Part shown: in pieces, positions 1 to 6,797 of the stretch | How positions within the stretch are numbered: the stretch's first letter is position 1 | How the letters are laid out: each line of letters opens with the position of its first letter | Assembly: GCF_006717075.1 (NCBI RefSeq) | Contig: NZ_VFQC01000001.1 | Span: 2,465,501 to 2,529,500 of the forward strand | Reading direction: 5' to 3' | Length of the DNA: 64,000 bases | DNA from: Haloactinospora alba | Lineage (GTDB): Bacteria > Actinomycetota > Actinomycetes > Streptosporangiales > Streptosporangiaceae | The notes under the pieces: model-generated | Databases searched by the model: none | What the model saw: only the letters and a program-made list of their open reading frames with translations | Told to the model about the DNA's origin: nothing | Position numbers and translations under genes: made by a program

Positions 1-1462
1 GATCCGAGATCTCCGACAGCCGCTCCCGGATAGCTGCCATGTCCTCCTCGGAGAACAGGGAGGCGTCGGTCTCGCCGATGATGCTGCGCGCGATACTCAG
101 GAAGTTCACGCTGTCGGTGTCGCCGTCCCCAATGTGCAGTACCTGCGGGAGGCTGTCAGCGACGGACTCCAGCTTGTCCAACAGCTCCTTCTGGTAGCGG
201 TAGTCGAGGATCTCCGGTGCCTCGGCGGCGCTGACCGCGCGGATGTCCAGGGCCTGGGCCTCCAGCAGGGCCGCGTTGGCGTTAGCGGTGCTCTCCGCCT
301 CGACGAAACGCTTCCGCGCCACGGCCCGGGCCCGGTTGGACTCGCGCTCCAGCGCCGTGTCCATCTGCGCCTGGTACTGGGCGATCTCGGCCTGGATGGA
401 GGAGAGCCGCTCGTTGAGCGAGGCGAGTTCCTTGTTCAGGTCCCCCTCGTTCTGCTCCTTGCGGAGCTGCAGCTCGTACTCGTAGGTGTAGGCCTCCTTC
501 TCCACCCGGACCATCTCCGGAGCGGCCAGGTCCATCCGGTACTCCTGGTTGGAGGGTTCGGCGTGGGTGATGTTGGCGTTGGTCAGCCGCACCGCCGGCA
601 GGAACTGCTGGTTGAGCTGCTCCAGGAGGTCCGCGGTGTTCTCCCCGACCATGTCGTAGATCCCGGAGGCCTCCTGACCGTAGATCAGGCTCCGCGTGGT
701 CTCGCTGACCGCGTTGTTCAGCTTCTCCTCGAACCCCTGGACCGCGCCGAGCACGAAGATGAACTGTTCCGGGTCCTCGATCCGGAACTGCACGAACAGG
801 TCGATCGAGGCCTGGACCCCGCTCTTGGTCGGCGCCTCGCGTATCGGGGCGTTGAACGGGTACTCCCGTGTGGTGTTCACGATGTAGGAGACGCGTTTCC
901 ACGGGTTGAAGAGGGTGACGCGCCCCGGGCCGACGACCTCTTCGAGCTTGCCGAACTTCGTGATGAGCGCCTGGCAGCCGTCCGGCACCATGACCATCCC
1001 CCGACGCCACCACACGAACGCGGCGAACCCGATCAGGACGACCCAGTAGTGCACCCCGAACCAGGGGTTCAGCAGCGCCGGGACACCGATCACCAGGGTG
1101 AAGTAGGGGTAGGTGGCCAGCTGTCCGATCACCCCCGCCACCGCCAGGAGGATCACGGGCAGTAGGGCGGTGAAGGTCCGGCCACGCGGGATCACCATCG
1201 GGCAGATGACGTGCACCGACCCGTTGTTGTCCCGGTCGAAAGAACTGCGGTTGAGGGCCTCGCCCGCGTTGTCCAGCGAGGTGCTCTGCTGCTCGATCCT
1301 GGTGCCGACCGAGGCGCCCTGTTCTCGGGCGGCCAGGAAGTCTCCGGGATCGAGTCCGCTTCCCTCAGCTGCCTCGCCGACCGCGTTGGTGACCGCCTCC
1401 TTCGCGTCGCCGCCCTGGGCGATCGTGGTAGCGGCCCCACGCACATTCTCCGCGAAGGACAT
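1..1462 (-). CDS. SPFH/band-7 domain membrane protein (3' end outside window)
   Basis: A minus-strand frame is open from the ATG at 1462 to the window edge, giving 487 codons without a stop, so the C-terminus is missing. AAGGAG lies about 12 bases before the start. The N-terminal ~95 residues are hydrophilic. Two or three hydrophobic segments follow at about residues 98-152, ending in WWRRG. A prohibitin/stomatin-like domain then runs from about 155 to 340 (MVPDGCQALITKFGKLEEVV). After it comes an acidic and Gln-rich region at 350-420 that looks coiled-coil, as in flotillin-type proteins. By family it is an oligomeric membrane scaffold protein, probably with the SPFH domain on the cytoplasmic side. 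Substrate and partners are unknown. It is transcribed away from the small membrane protein at 1743. Confidence 0.85.
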   Translation of the reverse strand, partial: MSFAENVRGAATTIAQGGDAKEAVTNAVGEAAEGSGLDPGDFLAAREQGASVGTRIEQQSTSLDNAGEALNRSSFDRDNNGSVHVICPMVIPRGRTFTALLPVILLAVAGVIGQLATYPYFTLVIGVPALLNPWFGVHYWVVLIGFAAFVWWRRGMVMVPDGCQALITKFGKLEEVVGPGRVTLFNPWKRVSYIVNTTREYPFNAPIREAPTKSGVQASIDLFVQFRIEDPEQFIFVLGAVQGFEEKLNNAVSETTRSLIYGQEASGIYDMVGENTADLLEQLNQQFLPAVRLTNANITHAEPSNQEYRMDLAAPEMVRVEKEAYTYEYELQLRKEQNEGDLNKELASLNERLSSIQAEIAQYQAQMDTALERESNRARAVARKRFVEAESTANANAALLEAQALDIRAVSAAEAPEILDYRYQKELLDKLESVADSLPQVLHIGDGDTDSVNFLSIARSIIGETDASLFSEEDMAAIRERLSEISD

Positions 1463-1742
1463 AGGTTCCGACTCCTTGCCAAGTTTCCGAATGGCGGATC
1501 CGACGCGGTCGCCGCCGACACGGTTCCGATACTCGTCGAACGGCGGACCGCGCTGTCGCGCCAGCAGGTAGGTCGCCCCTCCTCCCCGACTCTGGGCCGG
1601 GGGGTGGCGGGAACGGTTCCACCGGACGCTACCGTCGGTTCCGGAAGACACCGACGGCCCTGGTCACCAGCCAGCGCAACCGGACTGTGTGTTTCGACTG
1701 CTCCGGCGCCCTGCTGGTTCCAACCATGACGAGGAGATTTCG

Positions 1743-2060
1743 ATGCGACGCGTTCCCGGGACGGTATTCAGCACGGTCGGACTCATCGGCGGCTACGCCG
1801 TCGCGCGCGGGACCCGCAGGCGCGCACTCGGTGGTGCGGTGATGGCCGCCTGCGGGGTGCCGGCGTTCGAGAGTTGGCGGCGCAGGAGTGGTGTGGCGGC
1901 AGCGGCAGCGGTCACGGGCGGCTACGTGGGCGCGGCGGCCGTCTCCCACCCGCTGGCGAAGAAGCTGGGAGCCTGGCCGTCCGTGTTCGCCGTGACCGCG
2001 CTGGTTGCCGCCACGGGGTCCGTGTTCGGGGACGGGTGTCGTCGTTCGGCGGAGACCTGA
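1743..2060 (+). CDS. small membrane protein, unknown function
   Basis: The ORF has 105 residues. The frame opens further upstream, but the ATG at 1743 has GAGGAG at 1731-1736, six bases away, and is the clear start. The protein has three Gly/Ala-rich hydrophobic segments (about residues 8-20, 25-40 and 47-60) and a fourth near 75-95, with Arg-rich turns between them (RGTRRR, SWRRRS). This suggests a small integral membrane protein. I recognise no family. It is divergent from the SPFH gene and converges on the CBS protein, so its neighbours do not suggest a role. Confidence 0.6.
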   Translation: MRRVPGTVFSTVGLIGGYAVARGTRRRALGGAVMAACGVPAFESWRRRSGVAAAAAVTGGYVGAAAVSHPLAKKLGAWPSVFAVTALVAATGSVFGDGCRRSAET

Positions 2061-2111
2061 CCCGCTACCGGTACGGGCGCATGGGGCTGCCTCCGCACGG
2101 TGGGGGGAGCC

Positions 2112-2540
2112 CTATCCCTGGGTGATGTAGGCCTCCAGTTGTTGACGGTCGCGTTCGAGCTGGCTGATACGGCTTTTCACCACATCACCGATGCTCACGA
2201 TCCCGACGAGTACGCCGCGGGAGAGGACGGGAACATGGCGGACACGGTTCTCCGTCATCAGCACCGTGAGTTCGTCCACCGTGTCCTGTTTCGTGCAGGT
2301 GATGACGGCTGCGGTCATAATCGTTGACACGGGCTCGTGGAGCAGTTCCGCCCCCCGTTCGTCCAGACGGCGGACGACGTCGCGCTCGGAGGCGATACCC
2401 GCGAGACGCCCGCCCTCGGTCACCACCGCGGCGCCGATGTTGTGCCTGGCCAGTTCGGTCAGGAGACGGGCCACGGTGGTCTCCGGACCAACCGTCACCA
2501 CGGTCGACCCTGTTGCGCGCAGTATCTCCGCGATCAGCAT
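2112..2540 (-). CDS. CBS-pair domain protein
   Basis: The protein is almost entirely two CBS motifs (142 residues). The first covers about residues 8-60 and contains ITGIASERDVVRRL-like spacing (LAGIASERDVVRRL). The second covers about 70-125 and contains RHVPVLSRGVLVGIVSIGDV. Such stand-alone pairs bind adenosyl nucleotides and act as energy or redox sensors; the hypoxic-response HRP1-type proteins are one example. A GTG at 2549 is also in frame, but AAAGG-TGG sits correctly for the ATG at 2540, so that start was chosen. It lies downstream of the recombinase operon on the same strand, separated from it by a 36-bp palindrome. No catalytic domain is attached. Confidence 0.85.
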   Translation of the reverse strand: MLIAEILRATGSTVVTVGPETTVARLLTELARHNIGAAVVTEGGRLAGIASERDVVRRLDERGAELLHEPVSTIMTAAVITCTKQDTVDELTVLMTENRVRHVPVLSRGVLVGIVSIGDVVKSRISQLERDRQQLEAYITQG

Positions 2541-2738
2541 GGCGGCCACCTTTCGCTCGGTGACCGTTGGTTACCCGGTCCCGGCCCGCCCCTAACCGGA
2601 GGACAGTGCGGCGAACCGCCCGGAGCGCGGGAGCCGCGGCGGCAGCGGTGCTCCCGGGGAGAGCGTCCGGGATGCCGCGGCCACGGGGCCGGGAGGAGTA
2701 CCGCCCCGGGCGCTCGTGGCGACCGGGGCCTGTTCGGT

Positions 2739-2761
2739 GGACGCTCGTCCCACTACGCGGC
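2739..2761. repeat. short dispersed repeat, copy 1
   Basis: GGACGCTCGTCC followed by CACTACGCGGC matches 55116-55138 at 22 of 23 bases. Weaker similarity continues for about 13 more bases. The core GGACG-CT-CGTCC is itself an inverted repeat. Both copies lie just downstream of a minus-strand gene's stop codon. Confidence 0.55.
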
Positions 2762-2796
2762 GCCGCCGGTGCCGCGCCGGCGCGGCACCGGCGGCG
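2761..2796. terminator. 36-bp perfect palindrome, likely U-less terminator
   Basis: Positions 2761-2778 are the exact reverse complement of 2779-2796, with no loop. It begins about 50 bases after the stop codon of the zinc-ribbon protein (2847) on the minus strand. A long GC-rich hairpin there, without a U tract, would fit an actinomycete intrinsic terminator. It could instead be a binding site of the recombinase unit. Confidence 0.55.
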
Positions 2797-2846
2797 CGCG
2801 GGAGAAACACGCCCCGACCGGGGTCCGACCTACTGGCGCAGACCAC

Positions 2847-5168
2847 TTATTCCGAACGTGCGGTATGCGCCGATACAGCTCCGGAGGAACGCGCCTTTTG
2901 GGCCGCGATGAAGCTCGTCCAATCCCGCCGGACCAGGTGGGTCCAACGAACCGCCGTGCTGATGTGGAGCCGAAGCAGGTCGGCAAGGACAGGAGCGGGA
3001 AGGTCCGCAGCGAGAGCGCACAGAGCCGAGTTGCGGGCTGTTCGCACCCTGATGCCGAGCTTCTGGTTCAGTTCAGCGGTCAGACGACCGTGGTCCATGT
3101 GGATCCCGGGCTGGAATCCGGGGAAGAGCCACTTGCCCTGGCTTGCGGCGTTTTCAACAATAGGGCGACGACTGAAGGAAGGGCTGTCGGCGAGTCGCGC
3201 AAGGAGTTCGGCAAGCCGGGGTGGGAGCAAAACCGGATGGGAGTCCAACAGTAGGTAGGTCCGTTCTTCCACCTGCGAAATGTCCTCGGTTGTCAGCCTG
3301 ACGATCTGGGTTGGTATGAAGCCGTAGAGCAATAGCAGGGCAGCGGCGACACGCAGGTGAAGATCGATGCCTTCCTCGTCGAGGCAGCGCTTGAGCAGCG
3401 CCCAGCGCTGGTCCTCGTCGAGGAACTCGGTCGGGTCCTCGCCCCCGACCCAAGGAACCTCCAGCGGGTGTGTGGTGAGGCTGCGCGCGTTGGCCCAGTT
3501 GATGAATCCGCGCAACCGGTAGTGGTTGACGCTGCCGCTGTCGATCCAGGTGTCGAGTTCGTGCTGGGTGAGGGTCTCCAGGCTGAGCCCATTGGTGTCG
3601 AGCCACTTCAGGAAGCGGATAACCAACAGGATCCGGGAGCGGATGTACTTGCGGACGCTGCGGGTGGGGCTCCGCCTCCGGGCCCGGCTGCGTGCCTGGC
3701 GCAGCACCGACCACATCGCGTAGGGGCGGACGATCCTGACGGTCGTCTCGGGCAGGTCGGCCAGCACTTCGTTCAGCCATGGTGTGGTGCTGTCGACATG
3801 TTCGTCACGCTGTGGGAGCACGCCGGAATTGACCAGGACAGTCCGCAGGTACTGGACGTGTCGCCGCGGGGGCAGGGCGTCCAGGACGGTGTGGGTGATG
3901 TGGTCGTGCTCATCGGCGAGCCTGCCGAGCAGTTTGGCCCATTCCGCCCTGTACAGCCATGCCAGGATCGGGTAGGGGTCGGCCTCGGTCTCGGTGGCCA
4001 ACAGAGAGCGTAAGGGGGCGAGCTGTGGGTGCGGCAGCCCGGACCGGGTAGAGAGCAGACGGTCGACGCGTTCGTGGACGACGCACGCCGCGCAGTTGCC
4101 GTCGGCGATGCGAAGCGCGACATTCTGGCACGTCCGGCAGCTCCAGTCACGGTCATTGTCCGTGCACGGTCCGCAGATGAGTCGCTGCTGGTCGTCTCGG
4201 CCGAGGAGAGGACGCCGCTGCCCGCAGTTGGCGCACTGGGCAGGTCGGCGGCCGATGTTGGTGTAGCAGGGGCTGCACACATTCCCCAGCGGAAGGCGAC
4301 AATGGATGACCTTGTCCTTGTGGCAGCGGGCACAGGTCCTCCGAGGACGGGTCTTGCGGTAGCAGCTTGTGCACCGGGGCCATCGGCCTCGGGTACCTTG
4401 CCGACACGGCTTCTTCTCACCACAGACGGAGCAGTCGAGCATCGGTATGATCCAGCAGCGACCGCAGACGCGAGTCCCATCGGGATTAAAGCGACGGTCC
4501 GAGACTTCACGACCGCACTTCTCACAGGGACGGGCGTGTGCCTTCTGGTAGCAGATACCGCACTGGGGTACCTCATCGACCATAGCGTGAGCGGGGGCCT
4601 CGCGACCGCAGAAGCCGCATCGGTGGGTAGGGCGCGGCGCGCACACCTGGCACAACGGCTGTCCTGCGATTCGTGCTACGACTAGTTTGGGCTGATCGCA
4701 GAGGAAGCATGGCTCCCAGTTGGCCGGATCGGCACGCCAGCACCGGTCGCAGACGGGCCGTTCTCCCTTTTCTCGTGTGTAGGTGCGCCGTGTCTTTCCA
4801 CACCGTCCGCACGGCTCGACGTTGCGTCGGGCGTAGCAGTTGACGCACCTCCGTCCGTCGGGGCTGCGGTGGCGCAGCGTCCGCTGCTGTCCGCAATCGG
4901 TGCAACGGGCACGCACCACCTGGGGGTGGTCGGCGGCCAAGGCATCGAGTAATCGCAGATGCGGCGCTGGCCCATCGCTGTCGCCGGAGGTGAGGGCATC
5001 GTCGTGGGTGGATAGGTAGTCGCGCAGCTCTCGGGCTTGTCCCAGGCGGCGAAGCTTCAGCGCTTCCACGGTCTGGGCCAGCGAGTCCGGTGCGGCTTGC
5101 GGAAGCAGGGCTTCCAGCCGGTCAGTGATCGCGGCCAGGATGAGGGCCATATTCTCTTTCCCGGGCAT
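2847..5168 (-). CDS. nine-zinc-ribbon protein fused to a degenerate tyrosine-recombinase domain
   Basis: 773 residues. The ATG at 5168 was chosen because it lies two bases after the stop of the HTH gene with GAAGGG upstream; the frame is open further but would overlap that gene. Residues 1-80 are helical. Residues 89-362 carry eighteen CxxC knuckles, which pair into nine zinc ribbons: 89/108, 120/140, 154/173, 184/203, 215/235, 246/266, 279/298, 312/332 and 344/359. The spacing is about 31 residues. Residues ~460-760 resemble a core-binding plus catalytic tyrosine-recombinase domain, but the residues needed for strand cleavage are gone. The first Arg is Ile618 (YGFIPT). The His of HxxR is Arg709, while Arg712 remains. 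His735 remains, and Trp742 stands where the tyrosine nucleophile should be (ISTAVRWTHL). It therefore probably binds DNA without cutting it. It is translationally linked to the HTH and the active recombinase upstream. Function is not known to me. Confidence 0.85.
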   Translation of the reverse strand: MPGKENMALILAAITDRLEALLPQAAPDSLAQTVEALKLRRLGQARELRDYLSTHDDALTSGDSDGPAPHLRLLDALAADHPQVVRARCTDCGQQRTLRHRSPDGRRCVNCYARRNVEPCGRCGKTRRTYTREKGERPVCDRCWRADPANWEPCFLCDQPKLVVARIAGQPLCQVCAPRPTHRCGFCGREAPAHAMVDEVPQCGICYQKAHARPCEKCGREVSDRRFNPDGTRVCGRCWIIPMLDCSVCGEKKPCRQGTRGRWPRCTSCYRKTRPRRTCARCHKDKVIHCRLPLGNVCSPCYTNIGRRPAQCANCGQRRPLLGRDDQQRLICGPCTDNDRDWSCRTCQNVALRIADGNCAACVVHERVDRLLSTRSGLPHPQLAPLRSLLATETEADPYPILAWLYRAEWAKLLGRLADEHDHITHTVLDALPPRRHVQYLRTVLVNSGVLPQRDEHVDSTTPWLNEVLADLPETTVRIVRPYAMWSVLRQARSRARRRSPTRSVRKYIRSRILLVIRFLKWLDTNGLSLETLTQHELDTWIDSGSVNHYRLRGFINWANARSLTTHPLEVPWVGGEDPTEFLDEDQRWALLKRCLDEEGIDLHLRVAAALLLLYGFIPTQIVRLTTEDISQVEERTYLLLDSHPVLLPPRLAELLARLADSPSFSRRPIVENAASQGKWLFPGFQPGIHMDHGRLTAELNQKLGIRVRTARNSALCALAADLPAPVLADLLRLHISTAVRWTHLVRRDWTSFIAAQKARSSGAVSAHTARSE

Positions 5169-5170
5169 AG

Positions 5171-5497
5171 TCACAGCCCTTCGGGGCGGCGGATCGTGGT
5201 TCGCTGCGCCCCTGGTGCGGGGGGCCGTGCGCCTGTCGTTGCGTCCTTGCTGACCTGCTGGTTGACGGCTTCGACCTCGATGAGGTCGTTGGGGGTGCAG
5301 TCGAGGATGTCGCACAGGGCGGCGAGCACGTCCATCGAGAGCCGCTGCGGGGGCTGGGTGACCAGGCGGAAGACCTGCTCCCGGGAGAGGTTGATGCCGC
5401 GTTCGGCCAGCAGGGGGATCAGGTCGGTGGTCTGGAACATCTCCTTGGCGGCCATGAGCTGGCGCAGGTGCCAGCGGTATCCCATCTTCTTGTTCAT
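5171..5497 (-). CDS. small Cro/C1-type HTH protein of the recombinase operon
   Basis: 108 residues. The ATG at 5497 overlaps the stop of the recombinase gene (ATGA) and GGGGAG precedes it, so the two are translationally coupled; a GTG at 5512 is the less likely start. Residues ~21-75 form a Cro-like HTH (LSREQVFRLVTQPP, then LSMDVLAALCDILDCTPNDLIE), the YozG-like type often found beside mobile elements. The tail from ~76 is polar and probably flexible. It may regulate the operon or help assemble the recombination complex. Its position between the active and the degenerate recombinase suggests that all three are made in fixed proportion. Confidence 0.85.
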   Translation of the reverse strand: MNKKMGYRWHLRQLMAAKEMFQTTDLIPLLAERGINLSREQVFRLVTQPPQRLSMDVLAALCDILDCTPNDLIEVEAVNQQVSKDATTGARPPAPGAQRTTIRRPEGL

Positions 5498-6639
5498 ATC
5501 GATGCTCCCCACAGCTCGCCGTGCCGCTCCTTGAGGGAGCGTTCCAGCAGGCGGTTGCGGTAGGCGTCGGAAACGCCGGTGTAGATCGCGGTCGTGCTGG
5601 CGTAGGAGTGTCCCACCTGCTCGGAGACGAACCTTTCGGGGTAGTCGAACTCGACCAGATGGGTCACGTAGCTGTGGCGCAGCGCGTGCAGATCGAGTTC
5701 ACCGGGAAGGCCGGCCAGTTGCCGTGCGGTCTCGAAGGCATCGCTGGCCGAGCGGCGGGAGAGCCGGCTGCGGCGCTCGGTGACCCACAGGGCCGGGATC
5801 TTCCCCGGGCCGAACAGCGGGCGGACTTCGTGGACGTAGTGGTCCAGGACATCGACGATCCAGTCCATCTCGGGGACGGTGAGCACGGTCCGGCGTTTGG
5901 GGACCCCACCGCGGGAGGACTTGCCATAGCGGACATAGAGTCCGCCGAACTTCCCGTACTCCCGGCACTGGGGATTGGAGCGCAGGTCGGCCAGGTCCAG
6001 GCCGCGCGCCTCCTGGCGGCGCAGCCCGAAGGCGTAGACCACCTTGAGCAGGGCTGCATCGCGGATCGCCGCCAGACCGCCTTTGCGGCCGCGGGAGCGG
6101 ATCTGCTCGGCCCTGCCGTCGGCCGCGTCGAACAGGGCTTGGACCTCGTCGTAGGTCAGCGGCCGCCGACCAGGGCGGCCTTCGTAGTCGCCGGTGTGGG
6201 CGATGGTGTTCCACTCGTGCAGGATCTGCTGCGGGCGGCGGCCGAACTTAGCCTCGCAGATGTCCGGCCAGCCGTAGCGCGGGTCGGTGATGTAGTCCAT
6301 GAACAGCCGCAAGGAGTTCTCATAGCCGCGGGCCGTGGACACGGTAATCGGGTGCCGACGGCCGGGCGACCGCAGGTCCGCGATGAACTCCTCGACCTCG
6401 GCCGGGCCCCACTCCCAGGGGTACTGGCCGGAGAAGCGCTCCAGGCGCTGCACCGCCGCGGTCCGTGTCTCGACGGTGCTGTCCTTCAGGTACCGCGTGC
6501 GCTGCTGGCGGGCCCATCCGGCCAGCATCGCCTTGTAGACCGCCGGCGCAGGATCCAGGTGCACCACACCCTCGACCAGCTCCATGCGCGCCGAACCCGG
6601 CAGATCAGCCGATATCCCCACCAGAAACCCCCGTTGCAT
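5494..6639 (-). CDS. tyrosine-type site-specific recombinase/integrase (intact)
   Basis: 381 residues with a SAM-like core-binding domain at about 30-125 and a catalytic domain at about 160-355. All catalytic positions are visible: Arg207 (FGLRRQE), probable Lys240 (YGKSSRG), His318-x-x-Arg321 (HALRHS), His344 (VGHSYAS) and nucleophile Tyr353 (TTAIYTG). It should cut and rejoin DNA through a 3'-phosphotyrosine. It is the first gene of a three-gene operon with the HTH and the zinc-ribbon protein. The start is uncertain because the ATG at 6639 has no good ribosome-binding site; a GTG near 6621 or a leaderless transcript is possible. Three TTGCA repeats lie on the start, so the protein could bind its own promoter. 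No excisionase or cargo gene is present. Confidence 0.93.
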   Translation of the reverse strand: MQRGFLVGISADLPGSARMELVEGVVHLDPAPAVYKAMLAGWARQQRTRYLKDSTVETRTAAVQRLERFSGQYPWEWGPAEVEEFIADLRSPGRRHPITVSTARGYENSLRLFMDYITDPRYGWPDICEAKFGRRPQQILHEWNTIAHTGDYEGRPGRRPLTYDEVQALFDAADGRAEQIRSRGRKGGLAAIRDAALLKVVYAFGLRRQEARGLDLADLRSNPQCREYGKFGGLYVRYGKSSRGGVPKRRTVLTVPEMDWIVDVLDHYVHEVRPLFGPGKIPALWVTERRSRLSRRSASDAFETARQLAGLPGELDLHALRHSYVTHLVEFDYPERFVSEQVGHSYASTTAIYTGVSDAYRNRLLERSLKERHGELWGASI

Positions 6640-6659
6640 CTATTGCATCAATGTTGCAA
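6634..6659. promoter_or_regulatory. TTGCA(T/A) repeats at the recombinase start
   Basis: TTGCAT at 6634, TTGCAT at 6643 and TTGCAA at 6654 are spaced 9 and 11 bases apart, about one helical turn. They cover the first codons and the -20 region of the recombinase. A related 13-bp inverted repeat, TGCATTGAATGCA, lies at 6772-6784. They are candidate operators or recombinase arm sites. The evidence is the pattern only. Confidence 0.35.
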
Positions 6660-6698
6660 GGGATTACGGAGGGCCGCAAGCGCTTTGGGAACAATGAC

Positions 6699-6732
6699 GA
6701 AGGAGGATCCGACTGCAGTCGGATCCTCCTTC
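6699..6732. terminator. 34-bp perfect palindrome between nrdJ and the recombinase operon
   Basis: Positions 6699-6715 are the exact reverse complement of 6716-6732, with no loop bases. It starts about 65 bases after the nrdJ stop on the minus strand, so the simplest reading is the nrdJ terminator, although no U tract follows. It also lies about 60 bases upstream of the recombinase start and could serve as an operator or recombination site. Confidence 0.5.
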
Positions 6733-6797
6733 TGAGCTGCTATTACGCAGTCCCTCTGCTAGGACGAATGCTGCATTGAATGCAACTCTGCCTAGTT

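Larger units (their letters stand above)
2541..2846. other. non-coding stretch between CBS gene and recombinase operon
   Basis: About 306 bases with no credible gene; the open frames here have no ribosome-binding site and no recognisable protein. The stretch contains a perfect palindrome (2761-2796), immediately preceded by a copy (2739-2761) of a short sequence seen again at 55116-55138. It probably holds the terminator of the recombinase operon and the promoter of the CBS gene. Confidence 0.6.

Noticed and set aside
5169-5315. 49-residue N-terminal extension of the zinc-ribbon protein
   Set aside because: It lies inside the HTH gene on the same strand in another frame, is Arg/Pro-rich, and the ATG at 5168 has a better site and spacing.
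2847-6639. Recombinase-in-trio (RIT) or Tn554-type transposon
   Set aside because: Those have two or three active tyrosine recombinases in tandem. Here only one is intact, with an HTH and a zinc-ribbon protein instead.
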